The position numbers were made by a program, and so were the translations under genes. From NCBI GenBank assembly GCA_026545225.1, contig CM048854.1:26890730-26954729 (forward strand): 64,000 nucleotides of DNA, given 5' to 3'. The number at the start of each line of letters is the position of its first letter. Positions within the stretch are counted from its first letter, which is position 1. Origin of the DNA: Cornus controversa. Lineage: Eukaryota > Streptophyta > Magnoliopsida > Cornales > Cornaceae. The notes below the pieces were generated by a model, which worked only from the letters and a program-made list of their open reading frames with translations, searched no databases and was not told the DNA's origin. Shown here piece after piece: positions 22,651 through 53,979 of the stretch.

Positions 22651-24646
22651 TTCTTCAAGTGGTAGTGTTGGACAATTGTGAGGAAAAAAATATGAAGGAA
22701 ATTAATATAGAATTGTCATGACTTAATTTAATGAAATCCGATGTTCTTTATATAGTAAAAAGTAAAGTTTCTCAATAATTTGATTCGTTTGTTTCTTTTC
22801 ACATTTCTCTCTCCTTTCTTTCCCTCTTATTTTCTCTTTATTCATTTTTTCTTCGATGTAAATGAGAACATGTCTTATTGTTATAATTTTTTAACTAGTG
22901 ATGAACTTTAGTAGTTCGTTAAAATATTAAAATTGAATATCATATTATTCAAACTTATTGTAGACCGTGAGCCTCTAACCAAACTTATTTATATATAATT
23001 ATTGTTGCTGTGGTTTATGGGATTAAAGAGGTTGGGCTTCTTGAACTTGGGTTATTTCAGAAACGTAATTCAAATTGGTTATGATTTTATTGAGAAAAAA
23101 AATGAAAGAAATAATTTTAAGAAAATAATGAAGAAGTAGAAGCTAGTGGCTAATATAGGGAGTTCATATAGTAACAAACTAATTTGATGGCCTATTCTAA
23201 CCTAGAAGACAAATTTCGCGGTATGTTTGGGAGCACCGAATCAATGCTTTGAATTTAGAATTGGAGAAAATATAGTGAAAACGTGATCCCAAACGTAACA
23301 TGAGAACTTTTAGCTTACACTGAAGAATTCAAATGCTCAAGGGCACATTTAATTGTCTTGGGTAAATTTGACTTCATACTTGATAGGGTTAGAAAACCAT
23401 TTGAATGGTTAAGAGATCTAGAATTCTTTGTTCCAATTTGTTATAGCTTTTTTTTTTCCTTTTTTTTTTCTATTGACTCTAAAGTATACTATATTAGGAG
23501 AAAAATATGTGGAAAGAGAAAATCTTCCTCTCAAAATTCAAGTTGCAAGCCAATGTAGATGAGCCGAAAAGAGAAAAAGAGAGGGAATAGTGTTGAGATT
23601 GAGTGTGCCATTCAAGTCAATTTAATCATTGTATTATTAGTGAAATCTCTTTAGTTTATTGAATGTTTTGTATTGGTTGACTCTAGAGTTAGAGTCAAGT
23701 TTTTCATTGATTATGTGATATGATTTATATGCATGAATAAAAGACACGTGTATAGAAGATATAAATCATGAATATTACATTTTCATAAATTTGTTCGGAT
23801 TCAAGATAAAGTTGGAACACTCTATTTGTAAGAATGTAACGTGTAGGTTTCTACTTGTGGTATGACTTATCTCGGTCATTATGAGTAGAAGAATCATACA
23901 TGTTAATGTGTACGACATATTGACCTGAATCAAGAATAAGTTGTATAAATTACATTAGTAATTTTTCTTATTTGTGTTATAACAAGTTACTCAACCTGAG
24001 AGAATAATGGACATTTGTCTTGATTAGAGATTGCTTTGATTTACTTCAATAGACGCTAGGGTCTAAAATCTAGGTATTTTTGGTAATTATTAAGTATAGG
24101 CATTGGAACATGTATTCTCAAGATGTTATTGTTTATTATTGACTTGATTTATCAAGTGTTCTACCAAGTTACTCTTAAAGCTTGAGAGAGTAATGAAACT
24201 TTGCTTTTGATTACTGGTTGCTTTGATTTACTTCAGTTGACCTTTGGGTCCCATCTCAGTATTTTGGGTAATTATTAATCAACGAAATCTGTAACATATA
24301 TTCTCGTGATGGCATCTATGCAGTTCCTATACTTGTTTTTTTATTGTGGCTTGATTAGTTTGATCACTAAAATCTAATGCTGATAGTTTTTGATAAAATG
24401 ATTTTAATATATATTTATTTGTTATATATATATTATTTTCTCAAAGGGATGTGTTTTTAAGTCATCAAACAAGTTAATAGAGAAGTCCTAATAAAGGAAA
24501 AAATTAGTGATTGGACTGATGACTTAATTTGTCCAATATCCTAATTTAGCATAAAGGGTAATCTTGTATTCTCTTATAAGAATATTGACAAGCAAGTTGT
24601 AGTAGTCATAGGATCAAATGCGTCTTCGACATTCAGGAGAAAGAAA
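22651..24646. other. AT-rich repeat-derived spacer
   Basis: Contains copy 2 of the dispersed repeat (23110-23640). Next come two diverged direct copies of a roughly 200-bp module (about 23990-24110 and 24165-24290: both have AAGTTACTC, GAGAGAGTAATG-like and TTGCTTTGATTTACTTCA blocks). No gene seen. It looks like decayed retroelement leader sequence but cannot be assigned. Confidence 0.45.
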
Positions 24647-25790
24647 AAAAAGGCAAAATGCTCTTACATCCACCAGGTTTACTTTTATATACTTTTATCG
24701 CTCACGAAGAATAATTGTGTCAAAAACAATGGTCAACCTCTGCCAGGTTTGGTTTAACTTGCTCTGACACCCCCTTCTGTTAGTTGACTATCATGCATAT
24801 CAAAAGTCAACAAATTTGAAAAACTAAAATGCCAAAGCAACCCTTATTGTTTGAAATTACAATTTTAGCCTGAAATAATTGGACTTTATACCCTCACTAG
24901 AACTTTGCAATTTTTTCTCTCTCTAAGACTTTTGTTGACCCATCTACTGTTCTTCTTCTTTCACTCTAAACCCAGAAGTTGTATCTTGTTCACTGACAGC
25001 TTGCTCTAGCCATTATTTTTGGCCAAAATCTAGCATTAAATCACCATAATATACAAACAATTGACTCCCCTGTAGATCAAACAACTTTTATAAACCCCAA
25101 TACACATACAAGCTTTGATCTATTTTACTCACTATTCTCCATTCAATCCAGCTCTATCCTTCATCAATTCCACTCCAAAAAAACACCCACAAGTTCCTAT
25201 GAACTACACTATATTCAGACACAAGAACCTTCCCAAACTAAAGCCTGGTTTAGAAATCCCCAAATTAGACTTTCTAGGGTTTCAACTCTTTAATCCTAAA
25301 TTTCTTCAAGTCTGTCCCCAAATTAAAATTTCTAGGGTTGATTTTTGTCCATACCCATGATCTAGATATAGAAAATTAATTCATATGGAGGGTCTCGACA
25401 ATGGGCTTCACGGTGGATGAGCTAGCGATGGAGATGATTTTATACGGTGGACCTCCGGTAATAAATGGATGACAGTGGGATGCAGATGGTGGCTATTCTA
25501 TTATGATTATGCTATGGTGGTGGTCCTTCAGATGGCAGTAGAAAGAGTTATGGGTAATTGATGACAGAAGCTCCAACTTTAATGAAGACCCATAATCTCT
25601 CTCTTCCACGTACGGATGTTCATCGATAGATGATGGCGACAGTGGTCTTCGTGGTGTTGAAGCGATGGAGTTTGACAATGGGCGGTGCTCTCTAGTTGGT
25701 GGCTGTCAGTGTAGATGACAAAGATGTTTCGGATGTTCACGGGTCGGCGTTTTGGTAGCAATGTGGCATTGATGACTATGTATATATAGA

Positions 25791-25829
<39 letters not shown>

Positions 25830-28316
25830 AAGTATATATATATATTTATATTGTTTTAGAGATATATGTATAGTGAAAGTGTTACTCCCCGAATTCTCAT
25901 ACCCAGAATGGTACAAAAACTCAAGGATGAGAATGCAAAACATCAACACATCTTATCACAAATCATCACTCAACCTTATTTACACTCTGATACCATAGCC
26001 CCTCATTGGACATCCATACAAGCTAACAGTCCAACTCAGCCCAAGCAGCACTTCAAGTGCCTGGAGCTTCGATTAATCGAAGTGTTGCGATAAATCGCAC
26101 TTCTTACGAAACTTCTATCAGAACACACGGATTTTGGACCCAAAAATGTGGCTAGATCTTCGATTAATCGAAAGTTAGGGTTTGATTAATCGAAGGTCCG
26201 ATTAATCAAAAATCTTGTTTCGATTGATCACAGGTCCATCTGTAGGAGTTCTCATTTTCATAACTTTGAAGCCTTAAACACCAATTCAATTGCATCAAAC
26301 TTCCCATAACTTAACATACATCTATGCTCATTAATATACAAGTTTAACATTCATAATCATCAACCAAAATCATGGAAACACTGGCCAAATGAAAACATAC
26401 ACCATTTATACATAATATCAAGTCCAAAAGCTAACATCCATGGCACATATGTCTATGTACAATGATTCAAAAGGCAAGTCTCTTTATACAATTTTAAATG
26501 CACTAAGTCCACATCCTAGATGTGCATACGACAACCTCCTTACCATGTCCTAAAATTGTTAATGTAAGGGATGAGCAATGTACAACAGGCTCAAGGTTAT
26601 ATGTTATGCAATCCACCCAAGTTCACATTTCATATCAATCGAAATATATAGTCTAGCTACGTGTCACTTCCTAGCATTCTAGTCAAATGCCACAATTTAT
26701 ATTTCACATGGCATATACATCAATATACTTGACAACCACAATGTACAACAAAACATGCTTCAATGCACAACTTCATCATATCTATAACATATAACAAAAA
26801 TGAATTCGAATCTAAATCCAACACAAACTACATAATTCATATTGTTACACTTAATACTCATATTGCTCTCGGAATTGGACTCACACTCACATACCAAATC
26901 GGATACGTGCCGAAACCCCATACCCCAAGTTCATAGTTATTCTCAAGCTACTAACCCACTGGTAACCAACCCTCTTGTGTAAGTTTGAGGACTTTCAACT
27001 CAAAGGATATGTTCTTCATCTACTTTGTATATGAACTACTTCTGAGATAACACCTAATACGCACAAAATATGTCACGTTTTGCATAGACATACGCAAGTC
27101 TCAATGCATTTGTACCCATTTCATATCCTATTTTTATTTCTAGTATGTAACACAATAAGTCATATCGACACATGCACATATTCAACATTCTTTCACAAAG
27201 TTCACATTAAAATTAGGATTTTCAACCCACATCACCGAAATCTCATTTATGGAATATATTTCACGTAAAGCACATACCAACAATTTATGCATTTTATATC
27301 ACATTTCAATCATTCTCTATCCAAGAAGACACATAAACATCAATTTAATCAAGAATCTCTTCACAAGAGTTCATAAATTCATATATAACATGAAAACGTT
27401 AATTTTATGCTTATAACATGAAATTAAACTTGTATTGAAAGACGCAACACACACCCCCTATCTCAAGAGATATAATCTCAAGCTAATCCTTAATTTCACC
27501 AACACCAAAGTTGTTCAAACCTAACCTTATTCTGTTCAAAATGATGTCATCACCACGTAGAACGAACTTTCCTTCTTCGGCACCTTTCGAATCAAGCCTT
27601 AAGGTCTCCAAAACTTAAAGAGAATTTATAGAGCTTAAAAAAGAAAAGAGAAGATAGACTTATAGCTTTTTTTGAGAGAGAGAATGGCTGTAAATATTTA
27701 AGTTTTGATATTTATAAGCATTAGGGCGTAAGATAATCAAAACGCCCCTAGTTCACTTAACGTACATTCCTGACCTCTGTTTTCGAATCCGAATGCGGTT
27801 ATGGCCCCAAAATCAACTCTACATCTCTTCTAACATTCTAATTGGTCTACAACCAAAAATAAAATATTTCTAAAAAATATCCGATTTTTCAAGCCCACCT
27901 GCCCCCGTCTCAAGTCCCGATGATCCAAAATTTCAAAATGAACCGAATGCCTCATAAAACTCTCTGGATCTCTAAACAAGTCATCACATATGCAAATCAA
28001 ATTTATAACATGTGCAAATTTATTTATAATCCTATTTTAGAAAATAAATAAATAAATAAAAGAAAAAAATTCGAATCTCTGTAGACAAAATATTAGATTT
28101 GATAAAGTGCGAAATAGACCTTTCATATTTTAAGTCTATAAGTCAGCAAATGAGGGGTTCAATTCGTTTAATATAGGAGGGTATAATAATAAAAGCATTT
28201 TAACCATTAAACACAAACCGCCATTAACTCTAATCGGGGTGTCAGAGTCATTTTCGATACAAGTATTCTCCGTGGACAATAAACGAAAACATGGGGGTGT
28301 CAAAGTATTTTACCCA
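24647..28316. mobile_element. Candidate MULE-like element enclosing an LTR fossil
   Basis: The left end (GGCAAAATGCTCTTACATCC, then CTCACGAAGAATAATTGTGT, then CTCTGACACCCC) resembles the reverse complement of the right end (GGGTAAAATACTTTGACACC, CACGGAGAATACTTGTATCG, CTCTGACACCCC), reading inward from 28316. Both ends abut A runs, so a target duplication cannot be judged. The interior left of the LTR fossil (24.9-25.8 kb) includes a GC-richer stretch (25.39-25.77 kb). No transposase. The end match is diverged, so this is a moderate call. Confidence 0.4.
25881..28090 (-). mobile_element. Long solo-LTR-like fossil, Gypsy chromovirus type
   Basis: Read on the minus strand, it starts TGTCTACAGAGATTCG near 28090 and ends GGGGAGTAACA at 25881. 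GCTCATCCCTTACATT lies about two thirds along, and CTTCGATTAATCGAAG palindromes lie near 26050-26180. These are features of Tekay-like LTRs of about 2 kb. No internal genes. Clear target duplication not seen. Old. Confidence 0.4.
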
Positions 28317-28986
28317 AAAAAAAAAGTAAAGTTAACAAACGGCATTGCTATTTATGGGTAAAATTAAAAAATTGAGTTCCTCTTTGTTTGTGAGAAAATA
28401 CTAAATAAATAATATTACGTATGATTTTTTTCTTGCTCATCACTATTATCCCGAGAACGCAGTCGTAGTAGCATTACTTATTTACATATGCAATCTAAGT
28501 TCCCTTAATTGTTTTTATTCATTATTTTAGATCCACGGATGTGTATATTGCACATATATATAGATATATGCAGATGATGACAATTATTAAACTATATTTA
28601 TTCCTACACTCACGAGACTAAGAATGTTAGTTTTTTATTTTTCTCATTTGAAAAGTTGATAATACATGCATGCTTAAAATTGATGGGAATGAGAGAATGT
28701 TAAATGTAATTATTTATAGAATTAACGATAAACAAAATATATCTTCCAAGTATATGAAACCAAAACATTCAATATAGAATATACATAGAATCAACAACTA
28801 AATAAATATATTCCAAAATTGTTTCAACATTCACTAATTATAGAATCAACAACTAATAAAATATATATATATATATATATAGGAACCAAAATGTTCAATA
28901 TATGAAATCAAAATTTAATAAAGCATATCTGTGAAATTATAGGAATCAAAAAAATTTTCAATTTATATCATATATACAATCAAAAA

Positions 28987-29590
28987 TTAAATAACATATA
29001 TATCTTTGAAATTTATATATAGCAGATTATAATCTAATCCATTTCATATTTTTCACTTAAAGACTTGTTCTTTCGTTTAAGGAAAATGATACAATTGATG
29101 ACATTCTTTTACCTGACTTAAAATCGATTGATGTGGAAAACTCTAATATAGAAAGATAAACAACTTTCTATGTAGATGTGAATATGTAATATAGAAAGAT
29201 AATCGTGAAATTTGCAAAGATGAGATATAGAAAGAGAGACCCACTTTCTATATAGAAAGGTGAAATTTGCAATTTTAAAATTAAATAACATATATATCTT
29301 TGAAATTTATATATAGCGGATTATAATCTGATCCATTTCATATTTTTCACTTAAAGACTTCTTCTTTCGTTTAAGGAAAATGATACAATTGACGACATTC
29401 TTTTACCTGACTTAAGACTGATTGACGTGAAAAACTCTAATATAGAAAGAGAAACGACTTTCTATGTAAACGTGAATATGTGATATAGAAAGATAATCGC
29501 GAAATTTGCAAAGATAAGATATAGAAAGAGAGACTCACTTTCTATATAGATGTGATATAAAAAGAGAACGGTGAAATTTGCAATTTTAGA
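28987..29590 (+). repeat. 294-bp tandem duplication
   Basis: TTAAATAACATATATATCTT opens units at 28987 and 29281. Both contain GGAAAATGATACAATTGA, CATTCTTTTACCTGACTTA and several AATATAGAAAGA motifs. Copy 1 of the block at 21.65 kb has only a single partial unit. Confidence 0.85.
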
Positions 29591-29666
29591 TTGGGTTATA
29601 TTTCTATTTTTTTAAGTCGGGCTAAATAACAACAATCTTTGTTTAATTTTACTATGAGTGGCACTA

Positions 29667-30293
29667 GTAGTGGATAGGGGTGGCAATTTGTGTTCCCGTG
29701 TCGTGTTCATGTCGACGATCTATAAGTATTCTGCTCAACCCGTTTAATAAATATCTCATATAATAACACGACTTATTTAATAATCTTTTTAATTCGTTTA
29801 ACTTATATGATATAAGTTTCTCCACCCCTAAAAATCTCTTTGAAGATCATATAAAAAATAAAGTACATATTTATACATAAATCCTAAAATCAAACTCTAT
29901 TATAAATTTTGTATCTATATATAAACTCAAAAACATGTTAAGGTGATTCAACAACTTGGAAGACACTATAACAATCTCATCCTTACATTTTAGGCTTACA
30001 TTAAAAAAACAAATAGATTACAAACAATTACAATATATATAACTATGTATATATAAGTTTGAATAAAACTATAATATATGAATAACTCAAGTCGTAATCG
30101 TGTCGCAAATTAGACAGTTTAAATCCAAACTCAACCCAATTTTTACTCGATCCAATTTTTGCGTGTCGTATTCGTGTCGATCTGTTTATTAAATGCGTCG
30201 GTTCACCTCAAATCCAAACCCGCGTGTCAGTTTACCTCAAATCTAAATATGTTTAACTCATGTCGTGTTTTCGTGTCCAATTTTATCACCGCT
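29667..30293. mobile_element. Non-autonomous hAT-like element
   Basis: The left end AGGGGTGGCAATTTGTGTTC with CGTGTCGTGTTC is mirrored at the right end (reverse complement AGCGGTGATAAAATTGGACA with ACACGAC). The interior is rich in CGTGTCG motifs. This GGGGTGGCAA...CGTGTC style is typical of plant hAT-type non-autonomous elements. The related block at 22200-22230 runs through the site uninterrupted (AGTAGTGGAT then CAGAAACAAG), which confirms an insertion. No transposase. Confidence 0.75.
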
Positions 30294-30720
30294 AGCAAGA
30301 ACAAGAAATAGCTTGAAGCACAATTGGCCAATAAAGAAAAAACTTACCGATAGTGATTTAAGTTACCATGGATGTATCAATTTGCCAAAAGCTGCTGTAG
30401 AGAATCAAATTCTTCCCAAATTGGAGGCATTATCGGCAAGGCTTGGAAAATGGTAAAGCCATAGGTATTACTGTAAGTAATGGTCACAACAACAAAAGTG
30501 ATGAAATGTCCATGGGTGGGAACGCTTGAAAATAAGGACGGACATACCACTGGTTATCATCTTTTAAACGCTGGCGTTTTGAGAGATGACAATGGACTCC
30601 AACGTTTCCAGAAGATTGGATTCAATTTCACTAACTATCCTCGTTATGTCTGGCACTTTAAAGTGCTGTAAGGTAAATATATTTAGTTGGTTCAAGTCTT
30701 GCAATAAAAGGATACTTCAA
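30294..30720 (+). pseudogene. B3-domain-like gene relic
   Basis: One frame reads KKLTDSDLSYHGCINLPKAA then VENQILPKLEAL. This resembles the start of plant B3 DNA-binding domains (K-x-LxxSD, G-x-I-x-LPK). After a frame change the downstream part keeps only weak resemblance (ENKDGHTTGYHLLNAG, then NGLQ), and the block ends VWHFKVL. The parallel copy near 22200-22500 is even more broken. The domain match is partial, so this is a tentative relic of a B3-type transcription factor with no intact gene. Confidence 0.4.
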
Positions 30721-30790
30721 GATTTTTTTATTTTTTATTTTTAACTGAGAAAGTACCAGGAAAAAAATGGAATCATATATAAAAATCTAA

Positions 30791-31836
30791 ATGATCAATT
30801 TAAAAAAATAAAAATCTTTTGGTATTTTTCTCCACTGGATGATCAATATTTTCCATTCAAAGGCAATCAAACCCATCAGCAATAAAACTGAAAGAAAGGA
30901 ATATCCTAACAGTACAGCCAAAACTTTAAATATTGAGAAACTAAAGAAAAAATAAATGATTTAATTAGATATTAATATTGAAAAGACCAAAGTTTAGCAA
31001 TTTTAAATAGTAGAAGATGGCTACTAAAATATGAATGATTATATGGTAATCTCAAAAAATCCAGAGAATACAAGTAAAGAAAATGTGACATACAATATCA
31101 TGTTTCTTATTGGGTTCCCAAAACAGTTTAAAACAGGCAAAACAATGAAATGTCTTAACCTGTAGACCGAACAATTTTTTTTTTTTTTCCAAAAGTTCAA
31201 GCAAACGCGCACCCCCCTAAAATAACTCAAATGCTCAACCACTCCTTTGGAGATGAGAGATCATACCATCGGGCTAATGCTTATTGGTCCTATACACTAT
31301 TACTTATGAATACCGCATGTCACTATCAACCAATTTTTTTCAGAGCTAATGCTAGGATAAATAAAGAAATGGAATGGGCAACCACTGTAACAAATACTTG
31401 ATTAAAGGCTAGTTGCTCCAAATTTTATTACACAAGTTGTAATATTTCAAGCAAGAGAATGTCCAACAAAAGCAGCAGAAATATAACGAAAAAAACCAGT
31501 TTATGCATTGTCACCATAAATCACCCTAAATCTTCATAATGAGCTACCACTGTCTACAATTGCCCGGGTGCAATGAAGCAATACAGTACAAATATCCAAT
31601 AATATACACACTCCGGGAATTTGGTGTGTTGATTTGAGTTCAGAATGTACAATCTCTGGCTGGGAAAGATGCTTGAGTCGAAGAACATGCTGTCAGGAAA
31701 ACAATCTCAACCTGACCAACTGTTTAAAATAGGCAAGTACTTGTCAAACAGACTAAGTATACATAGATGAACTTAACACCTCAGACAACAAGGAAAGTTT
31801 CACTTCTATCCATAAGGAAACTAAAAGACACCACAA
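30791..31836 (-). other. CK2 alpha 3' untranslated and downstream region
   Basis: Immediately downstream (minus strand) of the CK2 alpha stop. No coding frame of interest. Its inner part 31139-31505 is the parent of the copy at 12610-12959. A polyadenylation position cannot be fixed by eye. Confidence 0.5.
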
Positions 31837-51033
<19,197 letters not shown>

Positions 51034-51160
51034 AGGAGCGACGACGATGATGAGAAAGCCCAACTACAAATCTATACGAAAGATTGGGCTGATTGATATG
51101 ACGACGTCGTCGTCGTCGAAGGTGGTGGTTAAGAGGAAATTATGAGAGCGAAGCTAGAAA
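51034..51160 (-). promoter_or_regulatory. 5' leader/promoter-proximal region of CK2 alpha
   Basis: Upstream of the ATG lies a GACGACGTCGTCGTCGTCGA stretch (51099-51118) containing a GACGTC core, a bZIP-type binding motif, within a (GTC)n-like run. Function is inferred only from motif and position. Confidence 0.35.
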
Positions 51161-51287
51161 TAAAATTTTAATAAGCGTACATTACTGAACAATCATACTG
51201 TGAATTTTATAACATTTTTTTTACCAATTTTGATAGTGCCTATATATAATTTTAATTTTAAAAGCAAGTCAACGAGGATAGCTAATA

Positions 51288-51811
51288 TGGGTGCACAAAA
51301 ATCATCATAAATCGAAAAATTAGAATGCACCCAACAGATTAGACAAAACGATTTGATTTTTCACAATTTAATTTGGTCATGATTTCGAAAACTTTAATTC
51401 ATAATTTTTTAATTCGGTTGTAATTTTGTGTCCATCGAAATCAGACCAAGCTAAACCTTTTAATTATATAAATGTATAAAATATATGATATTATAGCCAA
51501 TGTTCTGTCAATTAACAAGTAGCAAAAACAATTTTTTTAAATTAGACCTTTTGATAGTTAGTAATAATTTTTATAATAATAGGCTAGTAGCACTTTTTCT
51601 AAAAGATTTAAACTATTATTTGTTTGCCTTTTCATACAACAATATATATATATATATATGATAGAACCGTGGTTAGATCACGGTTTAGTTGATAAAACGG
51701 TTCTGTTTTATACTTGAAACGGTTTGGTTCTGTTTCATGGTTTAATAAATTCGATCCGTAATATTTGAGATATTTTGGAACTGAACCAAACCGAACCGTG
51801 TGCACCCTAAT
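51288..51811. mobile_element. Candidate hAT-like non-autonomous element
   Basis: The left end GGGTGCACAAAAATC is mirrored by CCGTGTGCACCCTA at the right. The interior carries alternating AAACCG/CGGTTTGGTTC motifs on both strands, common in such elements. A (TA)n run lies at 51640-51658. No intact target duplication seen. Confidence 0.55.
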
Positions 51812-52040
51812 AACTCATATACTCATTTATTGGATTGAATATTGTTTTAATTTTAATAAAATTTTGTCAAATTACAGACACAAGAAGGGTAACTTTCTAA
51901 AGGCTTTTAGAAAATGAAATTATGTAAAAGGTTTGAGTACATGATTAGGGCTCACTTTTGATTATTTTTTCCTCATTTTGAAGTTAATTTAATGAGTTAA
52001 TCATGTGTTGAGGGTTTGTATTGAACTCAAAAAGTGATTG

Positions 52041-52401
52041 CATATTGTTCAAGTGAAATAATGCAACACCCTTTGGTGCACTGGTACACTTTTATCAACT
52101 ACACTGTACACAAGATCGAATTCTAAAAAAATAAAGATTCACGCAATGATAAAACTAGCCGAATTCAAGGGCCGAGAGACTCGACTCTTGAATTTGGCTA
52201 GTTTGGTCTGTGCATATAAACGGAGCTAATGTAAAATCAGAGGAGAAATACTGCGGGGCCCAACTCATCCAATGTAGGCCCTTGAATTCGGCTAGTTTTA
52301 TCATTGCATGAATCTTTTTATTTTTAGAAATCGATCTTTGCGTACAGTGTAGTTGATAAAGTGCACCAAAGGGTGTTGCATTGTTTCACTTGAACAATAT
52401 G
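52041..52401. mobile_element. MITE of 361 bp with arms of about 130 bp
   Basis: CATATTGTTCAAGTGAAA at 52041 pairs with TTTCACTTGAACAATATG ending at 52401. Further in, CAACACCCTTTGGTGCAC, ATCAACTACACTGTAC and AAAACTAGCCGAATTCAAGG all have matching complements. The arms differ at few positions. No coding frame. No target duplication recognised. Confidence 0.85.
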
Positions 52402-52848
52402 TATATATATATATATTGTATAATGCCTCCTTTAAAATTTTCAATTGCTAAAAAAATTTCTTAATTTGTTTTTCAACTCTTCAAATTAGTAAAATTTCCA
52501 TTAAAAAAATTAATTCCCTTCCTTTAATCAAATCCTAATTTTTTTCAGTAGAAGTTTTCTTCTTTTTTTTCCATCTTCTTTTCTTTTCTTCTTATTCTGG
52601 TTTTTTTTTTCCCATTTCTTAAAACTCTTATCTTTGTATGATGTATGTATTGTAACTTTTTTTTCACTTCTTAATTATTTTTTCTCTTCCTCTTATTTAA
52701 ATTTATTACTATAATTTGTAATTTTTATGACATATTATTTGAATCTTGATTAATGCACCGTTATTGCACTTCTATTTTTCGAATTACTGCATCCCTGAAA
52801 TAGATTCAAGGCACCATTTTTATTAAGGATGTCATGCATCGTTAAATC

Positions 52849-53415
52849 GATTGAAATTAAATTTTTTTTTTTTTTCATTGCAAAGGCACAAAATGCCATT
52901 TCAAAGGTGGCACAAAAGGCCATTTCAAAGGTAGTATAGAGGCACATAGCCAAGCCATAATGAGGCATAAAGCCAATACAAATCTTGAAGCAAGACAAAA
53001 AAGAGCCAAAGCCCTTGAACGGACATTACCAAGGGAAAGAAGTAACAGCAGAAGTGACCCAAAGGTCAGGCCAGATCTACAGCAACAGCTCCACAGTCGC
53101 AGCCAAAAGATAGCCGTCAGCACAAACAAACCCACCACAAGATCAGATCTAGTCGGAACCACATCTAAGCAGGATGAAAACAAACACCCGACTCAAGATC
53201 AGATCAGATCTGATCCATACAGGAGCAAAACCAAACAAACACATAAAAAATTAGATCTGCCATTAACAGCAAACAAGCAAAACCGAAGCAAGATCTAGGA
53301 AAAGAAAAGAGAAAATGGCTTGAAGTTGTGCCTCCCCACTCCTATGGATGGGATTGGGAGAAGAAACAGATGTGTGAAGTACTTCTCTCTTTGGCTTGAT
53401 TGAAACTAATTAAAT
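52849..53415 (-). mobile_element. Probable poly(A)-tailed retroposon (LINE 3' end-like)
   Basis: Read on the minus strand, the unit ends in GCCTTTGCAATG plus an A15 run, the way plant LINE copies end. GATTGAAATTAAAT at 52849-52862 and GATTGAAACTAATTAAAT at 53398-53415 form an imperfect flanking duplication. A plus-strand frame (52960-53298) is low-complexity and basic and is likely a shadow. No RT motif, so it is severely 5'-truncated or a processed transcript copy. Confidence 0.45.
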
Positions 53416-53615
53416 TAGTGAAAAATAGAGGAAATATTTTGAACTACGTAGTACTATAAAAATAATAATAATAAAAGGCCTCTTCTATAGCTCTTTTTCT
53501 CTCTAAGCTTGCTTTAATCTCTTTCACATATAGTATTCACTATTTTTACATATTTTTGGAGCAACTCTATAATATTGGTAAGTACTCATTTTCTTCGGAT
53601 TTGTCCAAAGAAGCA

Positions 53616-53851
53616 CCGGTAGCTATAAGTTTTTTTCTTTCTTATGTATTTGCCAAATCTCGGAGTCGTATTAGCCCACTCATATTTACATGTAGGGAGT
53701 GCACACGGCTTTAGAACAATGCTTAACATGCATCCGGTAGCTATAAGTTTTTTTCTTTCTTATGTATTTTCCAAATCTCAGAGTCGTATTAGCCCACTCA
53801 TATTTACATGTAGGGAGGGCACATGACTTTAGAACAATGCTTAACATGCAT
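53616..53851 (+). repeat. 118-bp tandem duplication
   Basis: CCGGTAGCTATAAGTTTTTT begins units at 53616 and 53734. Each runs through CGTATTAGCCCACTCATATT and ACAATGCTTAACATGCATC with about five differences. Confidence 0.95.
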
Positions 53852-53979
53852 CGCATCCATCTAAGTTAGTTCTTTTCAACATATTTTATTATTATTGTTT
53901 TTGTCAATTAATTTTTGTTCTTTAAATAAACTTTCAAATAGACCTTTCATATGCCAGTAGTAGGCAAAAATAGAAGAGT

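Larger units (their letters stand above)
28495..30790 (+). repeat. Duplicated block with B3-like relic, copy 2
   Basis: Counterpart of 21650-22650, enlarged by two later events: a tandem duplication (28987-29590) and a hAT-like insertion (29667-30293). It sits just downstream of the CK2 alpha gene. Confidence 0.7.

Noticed and set aside
25115-25360. 81-residue plus-strand frame
   Set aside because: No recognisable domain. It lies inside a candidate transposon and codon use resembles random AT-rich DNA.
52960-53298. Plus-strand 112-residue basic frame
   Set aside because: Low-complexity (Arg/Ser/Lys/Gln), no recognised motif, and it lies in a probable poly(A)-tailed retroposon of opposite orientation.
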